From: Pseudosporangium ferrugineum
GTDB lineage: Bacteria; Actinomycetota; Actinomycetes; Mycobacteriales; Micromonosporaceae
Direction of reading: 5' to 3'
Assembly: GCF_003002065.1 (NCBI RefSeq)
Contig: NZ_PVZG01000006.1
Coordinates: 124,001 to 188,000, forward strand
DNA length: 64,000 nucleotides
Shown: positions 27,853 through 35,328 of the stretch, in pieces
Layout of the letters: every line of letters begins with the position of its first letter
Position numbering within the stretch: position 1 is the stretch's first letter
Made by a program: the position numbers and the translations under genes
The notes under the pieces: generated by a model
What the model saw: only the letters and a program-made list of their open reading frames with translations
Database searches by the model: none
What the model was told of the DNA's origin: nothing

Positions 27853-28559
27853 GATGCGACCACGAGCACGACGACGGCGCGTACGTCCTCGGCGCCCTCT
27901 CCCCGGCCGAGCGCGCCGCGTACGAGCGGCACCTGGCCACCTGCTCGTTCTGCCGCGAGGCGGTGGCCGACATCGCGGTCCTGCCCGGCCTGCTGGGCCG
28001 CCTCGACCCGGCCGACTTCGAACGCCTGCTGGAACCGGACTTCCCGCCCCCGCCCGCCCCGCGCCGGCGCACGAGCATGCCGGACCTCGTCTCGGCCGCG
28101 CAGAGCACCCGTCGCCAGGAACGCCGGCGCGTGCGGTGGCGGGTGATGGGCGCGGCCCTCGCGGCGGCGTGCCTGGCCCTGGTCGCGGGCGTCGGCGCGG
28201 TCTTCTGGACCGACCGCGGCACCGCCGACCCGACCGGCCCCGGTCCGGCGGTGGCGATGACGCCGGTCAACGACCTGGTGCCGGTCACCGCGCACATCAG
28301 CATCGCGGGTACGCCGGGCGGGACCAAGATCGACCTGCTGTGCGCGTACAACCGGGGGAACGCGGAGTCGGAGCCGTACACGATCCGGCTGATGGCGTAC
28401 GGGCCCGACCGGGAGAGCGAGCAGCTCGGTTCCTGGACCGCCTCGCCCGGCAAGGAGTTCAGCATGTCCGGCGTCACCCACTTCACGGGTGGCGCGCTCG
28501 ACCGGCTCGCGCTCGTCCGCAACGACGGGCGCACCCTGCTGGCCTACGACGTCCCCTGA
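27849..28559 (+). CDS. Membrane anti-sigma factor with zinc-binding motif
   Basis: A 236-residue protein. The N-terminal anti-sigma domain carries a ZAS-type motif (CDHEHDD... and RHLATCSFC, H-xxx-C-xx-C). A single membrane span lies near residues 93-116 (VMGAALAAACLALVAGVGAVFW), followed by an extracytoplasmic domain of about 120 residues. ATG 27849 overlaps the sigma stop by four bases. The likely role is to hold the ECF factor inactive until an envelope or redox signal; the Cys pair makes thiol-redox sensing possible. Confidence 0.9.
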   Translation: MRCDHEHDDGAYVLGALSPAERAAYERHLATCSFCREAVADIAVLPGLLGRLDPADFERLLEPDFPPPPAPRRRTSMPDLVSAAQSTRRQERRRVRWRVMGAALAAACLALVAGVGAVFWTDRGTADPTGPGPAVAMTPVNDLVPVTAHISIAGTPGGTKIDLLCAYNRGNAESEPYTIRLMAYGPDRESEQLGSWTASPGKEFSMSGVTHFTGGALDRLALVRNDGRTLLAYDVP

Positions 28560-28584
28560 CGGTCCGTCTCCTCCACGGGGACCG

Positions 28585-29526
28585 TCAGCGTGGCGGTAGG
28601 GCGGTGGCCGGCTCCGCGGTGGCGGCCGCGGGGTCGGTCGCCGTCCTCTGAACGGCGCCGGCCCGCCGCACCCCGTCCACGGTGAAGATGATCAACGCCA
28701 CCCAGACCAGGGCGAACCCGGCCAGGCGCGGCGCCGGCATCGGCTCATGGAAGACAAGAACCCCGAAACCCAACTGCAGGATCGGCGCGACGTACTGCAG
28801 GATCCCGAGGCCGACCAGCGGCACCCGGTTGGCGGCCCCGGCGAAGAGCAGCAACGGTACGGCGGTAGCCACGCCGGAGAGCACCATGAGCACGGTGTGC
28901 CAGGCCGACACCCGCCCGAACTCGGCGCCCCCGGAGGCGTTCAGCCAGACCAGATAGGCGAGAGCGGGAACCGCCAGCACGGACGACTCGACGAACAGCC
29001 CCTCGGCCGGCGGCATCGACAACCGCTTCTTGACCAGACTGTACGTCCCGAAACTCGCCGCCAGCAGCAACGCGATGTACGGCAGATGCCCGTAGTCGAC
29101 GGTCAGCACCGCCACCGCGGCGGCCCCGACCCCGACGGCCACCCACTGCCACGCCCGCAACCGCTCCCGCTGCACGGTGACGCCCAGCAACACGACGACC
29201 AGCGGAGTGATGAAATACCCGAGGGCGGTCTCGACAACCCGCGACGAGTTGACGCCGTAGATGTAGGTCGCCCAGTTCACCCCGATGAGCAGCCCGGCCA
29301 GCGTGATGCCGCCGAGCAGCCGCCGATCCCGCACCAGGCGGGCCAGGAAGCGCCAGTTCTTCGCGACCGCCAGCAGCAGGCTGATGAAGACCACGGACCA
29401 GATGACCCGATGCGCCAGAATCTCGAGCGGTGAGGCGGGCTTGAGCAGCTTGAAATACACCGGGAAGAAACCCCACAGCGCGTACGCGGTCAGGCCGTAG
29501 AGATATCCGCGTCGCTCATCACCCAT
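28585..29526 (-). CDS. rarD: RarD-like EamA/DMT-family permease
   Basis: A 313-residue, ten-span drug/metabolite transporter. It opens with the RarD signature GYLYGLTAYALWGFFPVYFKLL, then EILAHRVIWSVVF and INWATYIYGVNSSRVVETALGYFITPL (family conserved NWxxYIxxV and LGYFINPL forms). Two EamA halves are visible. ATG 29526 follows AAGGGC. It converges on the anti-sigma gene 25 bp away. Substrate unknown. Confidence 0.88.
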   Translation of the reverse strand: MGDERRGYLYGLTAYALWGFFPVYFKLLKPASPLEILAHRVIWSVVFISLLLAVAKNWRFLARLVRDRRLLGGITLAGLLIGVNWATYIYGVNSSRVVETALGYFITPLVVVLLGVTVQRERLRAWQWVAVGVGAAAVAVLTVDYGHLPYIALLLAASFGTYSLVKKRLSMPPAEGLFVESSVLAVPALAYLVWLNASGGAEFGRVSAWHTVLMVLSGVATAVPLLLFAGAANRVPLVGLGILQYVAPILQLGFGVLVFHEPMPAPRLAGFALVWVALIIFTVDGVRRAGAVQRTATDPAAATAEPATALPPR

Positions 29527-29684
29527 GCCCTTACCGTAAGGTGCGACAGCAGACCCGGTCCTTGCTTATGTCGAACCTCACGCGGTGTGGGCATAGGGTG
29601 ATCAAGATCTAGGTAGCCAGCTCAGGGCGGGTGCGATGAGCTCGCGCGGGTGCCGGGCTGCCCGGGTGCCGGGCCGTCCAGCTG

Positions 29685-29831
29685 GCTTGCCCGGCCCGTC
29701 TGTGCTTGCCCGGTCCGTTCGCGCTTGCCCGGCCCGTCTGTGCTTGCCCGGTCCGTTCGCGCTTGCCCGGCCCGTCTGCGCTTGCCCGGCCCGTTCGGCT
29801 GCCTGAACCGGCTGCCTGAACCGGCTGCCTG
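29685..29831. repeat. 6 x 19-bp repeat followed by 13-bp repeats
   Basis: Six 19-bp units alternate GCTTGCCCGGCCCGTCTGT and GCTTGCCCGGTCCGTTCGC (29685-29798). Three GCTGCCTGAACCG-like units follow (29799-29831). They lie between the rarD start and the 3' end of the holin-family gene. No promoter or gene is obvious in 29527-29684, which has GC-rich material leading into the array. Confidence 0.93.
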
Positions 29832-29919
29832 CATGTCTGTTCGCACGGCTGGCGCCTTGGGTGGCGTGGCCGGATGGCGCGGTCGCGTCGGGGCGGCCGC
29901 GCCGGAGGTCGTGCGGTTG

Positions 29920-30303
29920 TCAGTCGTCGTCGCCGTCGGGGACGAGCATGTTGAGCAGCCAGCTCACGACGCCGACGATGAGCGCGCCCAGCACCCCGGC
30001 GGGCCAGAAGTCGGCGACGTGGAACGGCAGGTCGAACTGCCCGGCGATCCAGCTGGTGAGCATGAACAGCAGACCGTTGACGACGAGCGAGATCAGCCCG
30101 AGCGTGAGCACGTACAGTCCGCAACCGACCGTCTTGATGATCGGCCGCAGCACCGCGTTGACGATGCCGAAAATGACGGCGACGGCCAGCAGCGTGCCGA
30201 CCTTCCCCGGTACCGAGTCAGTGGTGAGCCGGATGCCATCGACGATCAACGTGGCGATCCACAGAGATACGGCGGTGATCACCAGCCGGATGATGATGCC
30301 CAT
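29920..30303 (-). CDS. Phage-holin-family (PF04020-like) small membrane protein
   Basis: A 127-residue protein with four hydrophobic segments: MGIIIRLVITAVSLWIATLIV, VGTLLAVAVIFGIVNAVLRPII, LISLVVNGLLFMLTSWIAG and GVLGALIVGVVSWLLNML. INxxLRP-like FGIVNAVLRPIIK is the family signature. Despite the family name, chromosomal copies in actinobacteria are not phage lysis genes, and their function is unknown. ATG 30303 is chosen because the upstream extension is charged and not conserved-looking. It lies between two repeat regions. Confidence 0.82.
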   Translation of the reverse strand: MGIIIRLVITAVSLWIATLIVDGIRLTTDSVPGKVGTLLAVAVIFGIVNAVLRPIIKTVGCGLYVLTLGLISLVVNGLLFMLTSWIAGQFDLPFHVADFWPAGVLGALIVGVVSWLLNMLVPDGDDD

Positions 30304-30423
30304 GGCTCGCGATGGTGCCACGCCCGAGCCACCTACAGCGGCAACACTCCGCGATCTTGTGTACGCATATCGAGAAAGATCGCGCAACCGACACCCTCGA
30401 CCGCCGCCTGGGTCGGGCGGGTC

Positions 30424-30650
30424 CCGGTTGAGCTCGCCCGGTCCCGGTTGAGCTTGGTCCCTGTTGGGCTCGGCCGATCCCGGTTGGGCTTGCTGGTCCC
30501 GGTTGGGCTGGCTGGCCCCGGTTGGGCTGGCGGCTCTCGGCTGGGCTGGCCGGCTTCGGTTGGGCTGGCCGGCTTCGGTTGGGCTGGTGGGTCCGGGTTG
30601 GGCTGGCCAATCTCGGGCTGGGCGGGCCGGTCTCGGGCTGGGCGGGAACG
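30424..30650. repeat. About twelve 19-20-bp repeats (GGTTGGGCTGGC type)
   Basis: Degenerate tandem units of about 19 bp, consensus GGTTGGGCTGGCCGGCTTC, fill this interval and then decay into related GGGCTGGCGGAGCCC sequence up to about 30790. No gene is supported between the holin-family start (30303) and the eccE stop (31066); open frames here are Pro/Arg repeat translations. Confidence 0.9.
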
Positions 30651-30849
30651 ACTTGCGCCTATGCCGGCCCCGGCTCAGCCCGGCCCATCCCCTCCCGTCC
30701 CGGGCCGGGCCGGGCTGGGCCGGGCTGGCGGACTCTTGGGCTGGCGGAGCCCGGCTGAACTGGCGGGCTCCGGACTGAAAGGGCGGATGGGCGGCGATCT
30801 GGTCCCGGGGTGGTGTCGCCCGTTGGAGCTGAGAGTTGAGGCTCCCGGT

Positions 30850-31076
30850 TGGGAGGGGTCAGTTGCGCTGTTCGGGGCAGTTGCGCGGTTTGAGGGCTGG
30901 GCGCAGTTGCGCGGGCTGGGCGCGGTTGCGCGGCTGGGCACAGTCGCGCGGGTTGGGGGTGGTTGCGCGGTTGGGGGTGGTTGCGCGGCTGGGGGTGGTT
31001 GCGCGGCTGGGGGTGGTTGCGCGGCTTGGAGGAGGCAGTTGCGAGGGGGATGCGGGTGGGAGGGGTCAGTTGCGGG
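30850..31076. repeat. About 18-bp repeats at the eccE 3' end
   Basis: On the + strand, units of the type GGTTGCGCGGCTGGGGGT repeat (clearest at 30960-31035). The sequence TGGGAGGGGTCAGTTGCG, which spans the eccE stop on the minus strand (TCA at 31066-31068), recurs exactly near 30850-30867. Thus the last eccE codons and stop are copied about 200 bp downstream. Confidence 0.88.
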
Positions 31077-32928
31077 CTGGGGGGCCTATCAGTTGGGCCT
31101 CGATGGGGGTTTGGGAGAGGGCCGCCCAGCGGACGGCGCGGCGGTTGATTACTCCGACCATGTCGGGGCGGATCTGGGTGAGCCATTTGGCGGTTTCGCC
31201 GAGGCCGAGGGCGGCGCCCACGAGTTGGGCCTCGTCGGCGCGCAGGGGTTGGACGAGGAGGAGGTCGGCGCGGGATGCCACGTCGGCGTCCGCCGGGCTG
31301 AAGTCGTCGCGGACCACCAGGGTGGCCTGCCAGCCCGCGCCGGGGCGGTTGTCGGCGCCGACCGGGCCGATGTCGACCACGATCAGGAGGGGGTGGAGGG
31401 CCGAGCCGGGCGGGATCTCCACCGCGCGCCCCGGGGGGATGACCGCGATGGACTCGCCGGGGACGGCTGCTCCGCGTACGAAAGGGTCCCAGGCCTGGGG
31501 TCGCGCGGTCTGGACCACGACACGGGCGCCGAGTGCCATGGCGCGCAATGCCATGAGCTGGGCACACCGCACGCCGCCGACGAGCAGGGCCCGGGTCTGT
31601 TCCGGCCGGAAGAGGCGGGCGATCACCGGGTCGCCGTGGCGGTTGCTGCCGATCATCAGGCCCGCGTTGCCGAGGGGAAGATCCAGGTTGTCGAGCAGGT
31701 CCGCGGGGCGGTCGTCGAGGCCGGGGCGGCCGGGGACCGCCGGTGCGGCGGGGACGCCCAGCGGCAGGGTCGCCGTCAGGCCGTCGAGGTGCTCGCCGTC
31801 GAGGCGCTGTGCGGTGGCCCGTTCGCCGGCGAGGAGTTTGCGCAGCGCCTGGGTGGCGACCGAGAGGGTGGGGGCGTCCGGGGTGGCGAGGCGGACGGTC
31901 AGGTCGATTGCTGTGTCCGTACCCGTGAAAGAGCGTGGGCCCGCACCCAGCGCGACCGTCGTGGCCGCCGCGGGCAGCGCCAGCAGACGGGTGATGATTC
32001 GCCGGGCGGTTTCGATGCGCAGGTCGGGCCAGCGGCGCAGGCGGAAGGTCGCCTGGGTCATGCCGCCGATCTGCAGGCCGGGCCAGGTCTCCTGGGCGGC
32101 GCCGGCACCGTCGTCGTGGGCGAGCTCGGCGATGACCCGCAGCGCCGCGGCCTCGCCGAGCGGCCGCGCGGTCGTCGGCGCGAGGCGGCGCACCAGCTTG
32201 CGGACCAGCCCCGACAGCGCGAGCCTCAGATCCTCCTCCGACCAGCCCTCGGCGCGCAGCACGCGCACGGCCAGGAGTGCCCGGCTCTGGCCGAGCAGCC
32301 GGCCCTCGGTCAATTGACGGTACGAGTTGGCAGGCGTGCCGCCGCCGGCCCGCAGTGACGGCGCCGGAGCCCCGGTCAGGACGAGCTGGATGCGGCACGG
32401 GGGGTGCTCCGCGCTCGCCGGCGGCAGCAGACCCGCCGGGGAGGGCAGGGAGCCGGTCTCCTCCGCGAGCAGGCCGGTGGGGTCGCCCAGCTCCAGGACC
32501 GAGGTCAGGCCGAGCCCATCGACGATCATGGCGGCGGGATCTCCGGCCAGCTCGGTCTGCTCGACGCGGGAGCCGGGCGCGACGAACTCCAGCAGGGCAC
32601 CCGGATCTCCGTCGACGGACACCAGCCGCCGCCGGCCCAGGTAGCGCATCGCCGTGCCGAGCCACTCGAACGCCCATCGGCCGCGCAGGCGGAGCCACGT
32701 CAGGGCCAGGAGGATGATCGCCACGAAGACCGCCGCGCCCAGCGCGACGGGACCGTTGACGGCGCCGATCAGCACGGTCGCCGCGGCGACCTGGGTGCTC
32801 ACCAGCTGACCGGTGCGAATACCGAAGAATCGTCCATGTCGGACACGGCGGACTCGGATCCTGGGCAGCCGTTGACCCGCGCCGCTGAGCTCCGGGAAGC
32901 TGCGGCCGCTCGTCACCTCTGCCGTCAC
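31066..32928 (-). CDS. eccE: Type VII secretion protein EccE
   Basis: A 620-residue membrane component of the ESX/type VII machine. Two adjacent spans near residues 35-80 (QLVSTQVAAATVLIGAVNG, VALGAAVFVAIILLALTWL) are followed by a long soluble domain, the EccE layout. GTG 32928 is chosen for its AAAGGCGGCGGA site; a start at 33033 would extend through an inverted repeat that looks regulatory. It is divergent from two WXG100 genes. eccB, eccC, eccD and mycP are not in this window. Assignment rests on topology, neighbours and recalled family patterns. Confidence 0.75.
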   Translation of the reverse strand: MTAEVTSGRSFPELSGAGQRLPRIRVRRVRHGRFFGIRTGQLVSTQVAAATVLIGAVNGPVALGAAVFVAIILLALTWLRLRGRWAFEWLGTAMRYLGRRRLVSVDGDPGALLEFVAPGSRVEQTELAGDPAAMIVDGLGLTSVLELGDPTGLLAEETGSLPSPAGLLPPASAEHPPCRIQLVLTGAPAPSLRAGGGTPANSYRQLTEGRLLGQSRALLAVRVLRAEGWSEEDLRLALSGLVRKLVRRLAPTTARPLGEAAALRVIAELAHDDGAGAAQETWPGLQIGGMTQATFRLRRWPDLRIETARRIITRLLALPAAATTVALGAGPRSFTGTDTAIDLTVRLATPDAPTLSVATQALRKLLAGERATAQRLDGEHLDGLTATLPLGVPAAPAVPGRPGLDDRPADLLDNLDLPLGNAGLMIGSNRHGDPVIARLFRPEQTRALLVGGVRCAQLMALRAMALGARVVVQTARPQAWDPFVRGAAVPGESIAVIPPGRAVEIPPGSALHPLLIVVDIGPVGADNRPGAGWQATLVVRDDFSPADADVASRADLLLVQPLRADEAQLVGAALGLGETAKWLTQIRPDMVGVINRRAVRWAALSQTPIEAQLIGPPARN

Positions 32929-33004
32929 CGTCCGCCGCCTTTCGATCGTGCCTTTTCCTTGCGAGGCCTCATCGTATGGGTCGCGGTACGGCCGGTGGGG
33001 GCGC

Positions 33005-33035
33005 CTGTGGATAACCGGGGCATCGATATCCACAG
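33005..33035. promoter_or_regulatory. Perfect 9-bp inverted repeat with DnaA-box-like arms between eccE and the esx pair
   Basis: CTGTGGATA (33005-33013) and TATCCACAG (33027-33035) are exact inverted copies 13 bp apart, about two helical turns centre to centre. The left arm extends to TGTGGATAA, the complement of TTATCCACA, a full DnaA-box match. It may be an operator of a regulator with similar half-sites rather than a DnaA site. Confidence 0.6.
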
Positions 33036-33236
33036 CTTGACGTTCCGGGCTACCTTGAGCGCGTCCGGCCCGCTACGGTCAGCTATCGGAACGGACAATG
33101 GGCTGCTCAGGCGTGCCCCCCACCGCGTCGCGGAAAGGGCTAACCTGGTGGCCACGTCAATGCGCCGACGGTCGTTCCCCCAAGCACGGCCCGTCCATTC
33201 AGGACCCGGCGCGGGACAGTCGACAGAGAAAGCGGG

Positions 33237-33575
33237 GTGACGTCCGGGGTGGCCCAGACGCAGGCAGAATCCGCGGTGATGGCGCAGACCGCCGCGAAGT
33301 TCGATCAGGTCAACAGCTCGTTGACGGCGATGCTCAACAAGCTCATGTCCGAGCTCTCGGTGCTGCAGACCGCGTGGGTCGGCGCCGGCGGCCGGGCGTT
33401 CTCGACGGTCAAGCACCAGTACCAGCGTGACCTGGCCCAGCTGAACAAGGCCCTGGCCGACACGGCCGAAGCGATCCGCACCTCGGGTGTCAGCTACGAA
33501 AGCACCGACAGCTCGGCTGCCAGTTCGGTGACCAAGTCCGGTGGCGGCGGCTACAGCCTGCCGCTCGAGAACTGA
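33237..33575 (+). CDS. WXG100 (ESAT-6/CFP-10-like) secreted protein
   Basis: A 112-residue helical-hairpin protein with the turn motif W47-V-G49. A C-terminal Y87-ESTD91 matches the YxxxD/E type VII secretion signal. A Gly/Ser-rich end (KSGGGGYSLPLEN) follows. GTG 33237 is preceded by GAGAAAGCGG. It is the first gene of a pair, and the partner starts 17 bp downstream. It is likely secreted as a heterodimer by a type VII system. Confidence 0.9.
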   Translation: MTSGVAQTQAESAVMAQTAAKFDQVNSSLTAMLNKLMSELSVLQTAWVGAGGRAFSTVKHQYQRDLAQLNKALADTAEAIRTSGVSYESTDSSAASSVTKSGGGGYSLPLEN

Positions 33576-33592
33576 CGGCGGGGAGGATCTCC

Positions 33593-33889
33593 ATGAACGA
33601 CGGTTTGCTCCGCGTGAACTTCGGCGCCCTGGCCCAGGCCGGCGCCGACATCCAGAAGGCCGTGAACGAGCTCGAGAGCCAGCTGAGCCAGCTCGAGGCC
33701 GACGCGCGCCCGCTGGTCGCGACGTGGGAGGGCAAGGCCCAGGAGGCGTACGCCCAGCGCCAGCAGAAGTGGTCCTCGGCGTCCCGCGACCTGAAGAACA
33801 TCCTCCACAACATCCGTGGAGCGGTGGACCAGGCGGCCCAGGACTACGCCACGACCGAGGGCAACGCGGAGAAGCGCTTCGGCGGCTGA
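33593..33889 (+). CDS. WXG100 (ESAT-6-like) secreted protein
   Basis: A 98-residue WXG100 protein with W45-E-G47 between two amphipathic helices (FGALAQAGADIQKAVNELESQL and AQRQQKWSSASRDLKNILHNI). Y85-ATTE89 matches YxxxE. ATG 33593 follows GGGGAGGATCTCC. Having the motif in both partners is notable, since often only one carries it. A terminator follows. Confidence 0.93.
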   Translation: MNDGLLRVNFGALAQAGADIQKAVNELESQLSQLEADARPLVATWEGKAQEAYAQRQQKWSSASRDLKNILHNIRGAVDQAAQDYATTEGNAEKRFGG

Positions 33890-33901
33890 TTCGTGCGGGT
33901 G

Positions 33902-33937
33902 CGGCCGGGTCCTCCTGTGGGGGTTCCCGGCCGTTTT
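33902..33937 (+). terminator. Terminator after the WXG100 pair
   Basis: CGGCCGGG (33902-33909) pairs with CCCGGCCG (33926-33933), with an inner CCTCC/GGGG stem, and TTTT follows. Confidence 0.85.
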
Positions 33938-34513
33938 CGTCTGACAGGCCCATCTCCGCGATAGGGCTGTTCGCGACGCGGTCGACCTCGCCGTCTGCGG
34001 CGCGGCAGGGATCGTGACGCGAAGCGCCGAGTCGTCCACCGGCGGGCTGCAGCGCGCGGTGCTGTAGCGGCTCCGGTCAGGCGTTCCGAGGCGCCGGTGA
34101 CATTCCTGCCCGGCAGCTGCGCCGCCGCGCGCCTGTCTGGCAGTTGAGCCGGCGCGGCGTCACGATTCGGACTGCCGGGTCGGGGTTGTCGTCTCGGATG
34201 TCACGCTCGCCTGCCCGGAGCACAACCCACTACCCGCCCATCCGCGAGAGCGGCGGGTCGAGGCGGGGGTCACCGCCAGGGCCCTGCGGCCTGCTCTGCC
34301 GCCGGCCGGACGGAAACGATAGTAGATTCTCGCTTGAGAAGTGCGTATGGTTTTCGGAGTGTGGCGCACGTGTCCGGTCAGGAAGATCAATCCCGCTGCG
34401 CGCCACCGGCACGCTCTGCCGGGCTTCCATCGTCCGAGGCTCCGTGCGCCCGGGCGAGCAATACCGCACAGCGGATCGGCCAAGACCGAGACAGTTCTCT
34501 GACAGGAGTAGAG
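33938..34513. other. Gene-free stretch
   Basis: I see no coding region with normal codon bias. The only structure is a TTCTC-GCTT-GAGAA inverted repeat (34327-34340), which may belong to the promoter of the downstream gene. Confidence 0.6.
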
Positions 34514-34942
34514 ATGACCGACAACGTGGAGCTCGCGCGCGAGTGGATCTCGGCATACAACACGCACGACTCCGCACGGCTGGCCGCCCTGATGACTGAG
34601 GACGGCGAGGTCTTGATCCCCGCCATGAACGTCGCTCAGGGGCCGGCCTGGGACAAGACCGCGGCCACCGCGGTAAGTCTGGTCGACGGCCACACCATCG
34701 AGGTCAAGCGGATCATCGCCTCCGGTGACGCGGTCGCCATCGAGATGTTGTGGCACGCGATCAGCAGGGGCGGCCCCGGAATGGCGCCGGCCGGCGAACG
34801 TGTGGAGATGGAGAACTGCATCGTCCTGTCCTTCCGGGACGGCCGCATCAGCCGGTACGTCGAATACATCGGCAGGTACGAAGGCATCAATCTGGAAATC
34901 GTCGCCGGCCGCATGCTGCAGAAGCCTCAGCCGGCCGCCTGA
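34514..34942 (+). CDS. SnoaL/NTF2-like fold protein
   Basis: A 142-residue single-domain protein of the NTF2-like superfamily (NVELAREWISAYNTHDSARLAALMTEDGEVLIPAMN; later FRDGRISRYVEYIGRYEGINLEI). Members are polyketide cyclases, isomerases or ligand-binding proteins. ATG 34514 has ACAGGAGTAGAG upstream. It appears to be monocistronic. No catalytic role can be assigned. Confidence 0.82.
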   Translation: MTDNVELAREWISAYNTHDSARLAALMTEDGEVLIPAMNVAQGPAWDKTAATAVSLVDGHTIEVKRIIASGDAVAIEMLWHAISRGGPGMAPAGERVEMENCIVLSFRDGRISRYVEYIGRYEGINLEIVAGRMLQKPQPAA

Positions 34943-35328
34943 GGCGTGTTTCATGACCGGCGGGCTGCCGCCGGCCGCGTCGCCCTGCTGCCCGGGTCGC
35001 TCAGATCGCGGGCGGAAAGCGTTTGTAGCCGGCGCGCCCGGTCCGGGCGGTGATCGCTCGGGGCCGGGCGCGAATCCGGGATCGCCGCGCGTGATCACCC
35101 TGGCCGACGTGGTGCTGGACTGCCGTCGAGTGGCGGGGACATCCCCCGCGCGGGTGGCTTTCCCGCTTTTCGGCTACCCAAGGTTATGTAGCCGTCTCGC
35201 TGTGCGACTATCGCGAACTCGTGTTGCCTGGTTGGCTGTATGCGTACAGCCGCCCATTGTGATCGGGGCCTGACCTTGTAGGTTGTACGCGTTGAGGTGG
35301 CCCGTTCGCCGCGAAGGGAGAGGTGGAC
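34943..35328. other. Intergenic region with a 7-bp-arm inverted repeat
   Basis: No gene is seen. GGCTGTA (35234-35240) and TACAGCC (35245-35251) flank TGCG about 75 bp before the SseB-like gene. There is no T-run, so an operator is more likely than a terminator. Confidence 0.5.

Noticed and set aside
29920..30303. Idea that the holin-family gene marks a prophage
   Set aside because: No integrase, lysin, capsid or attachment site nearby; the family is common on actinobacterial chromosomes.
29650..32358. A 902-codon + strand frame across the repeats and eccE
   Set aside because: Its first part is translation of tandem repeats and the rest is antisense to eccE.
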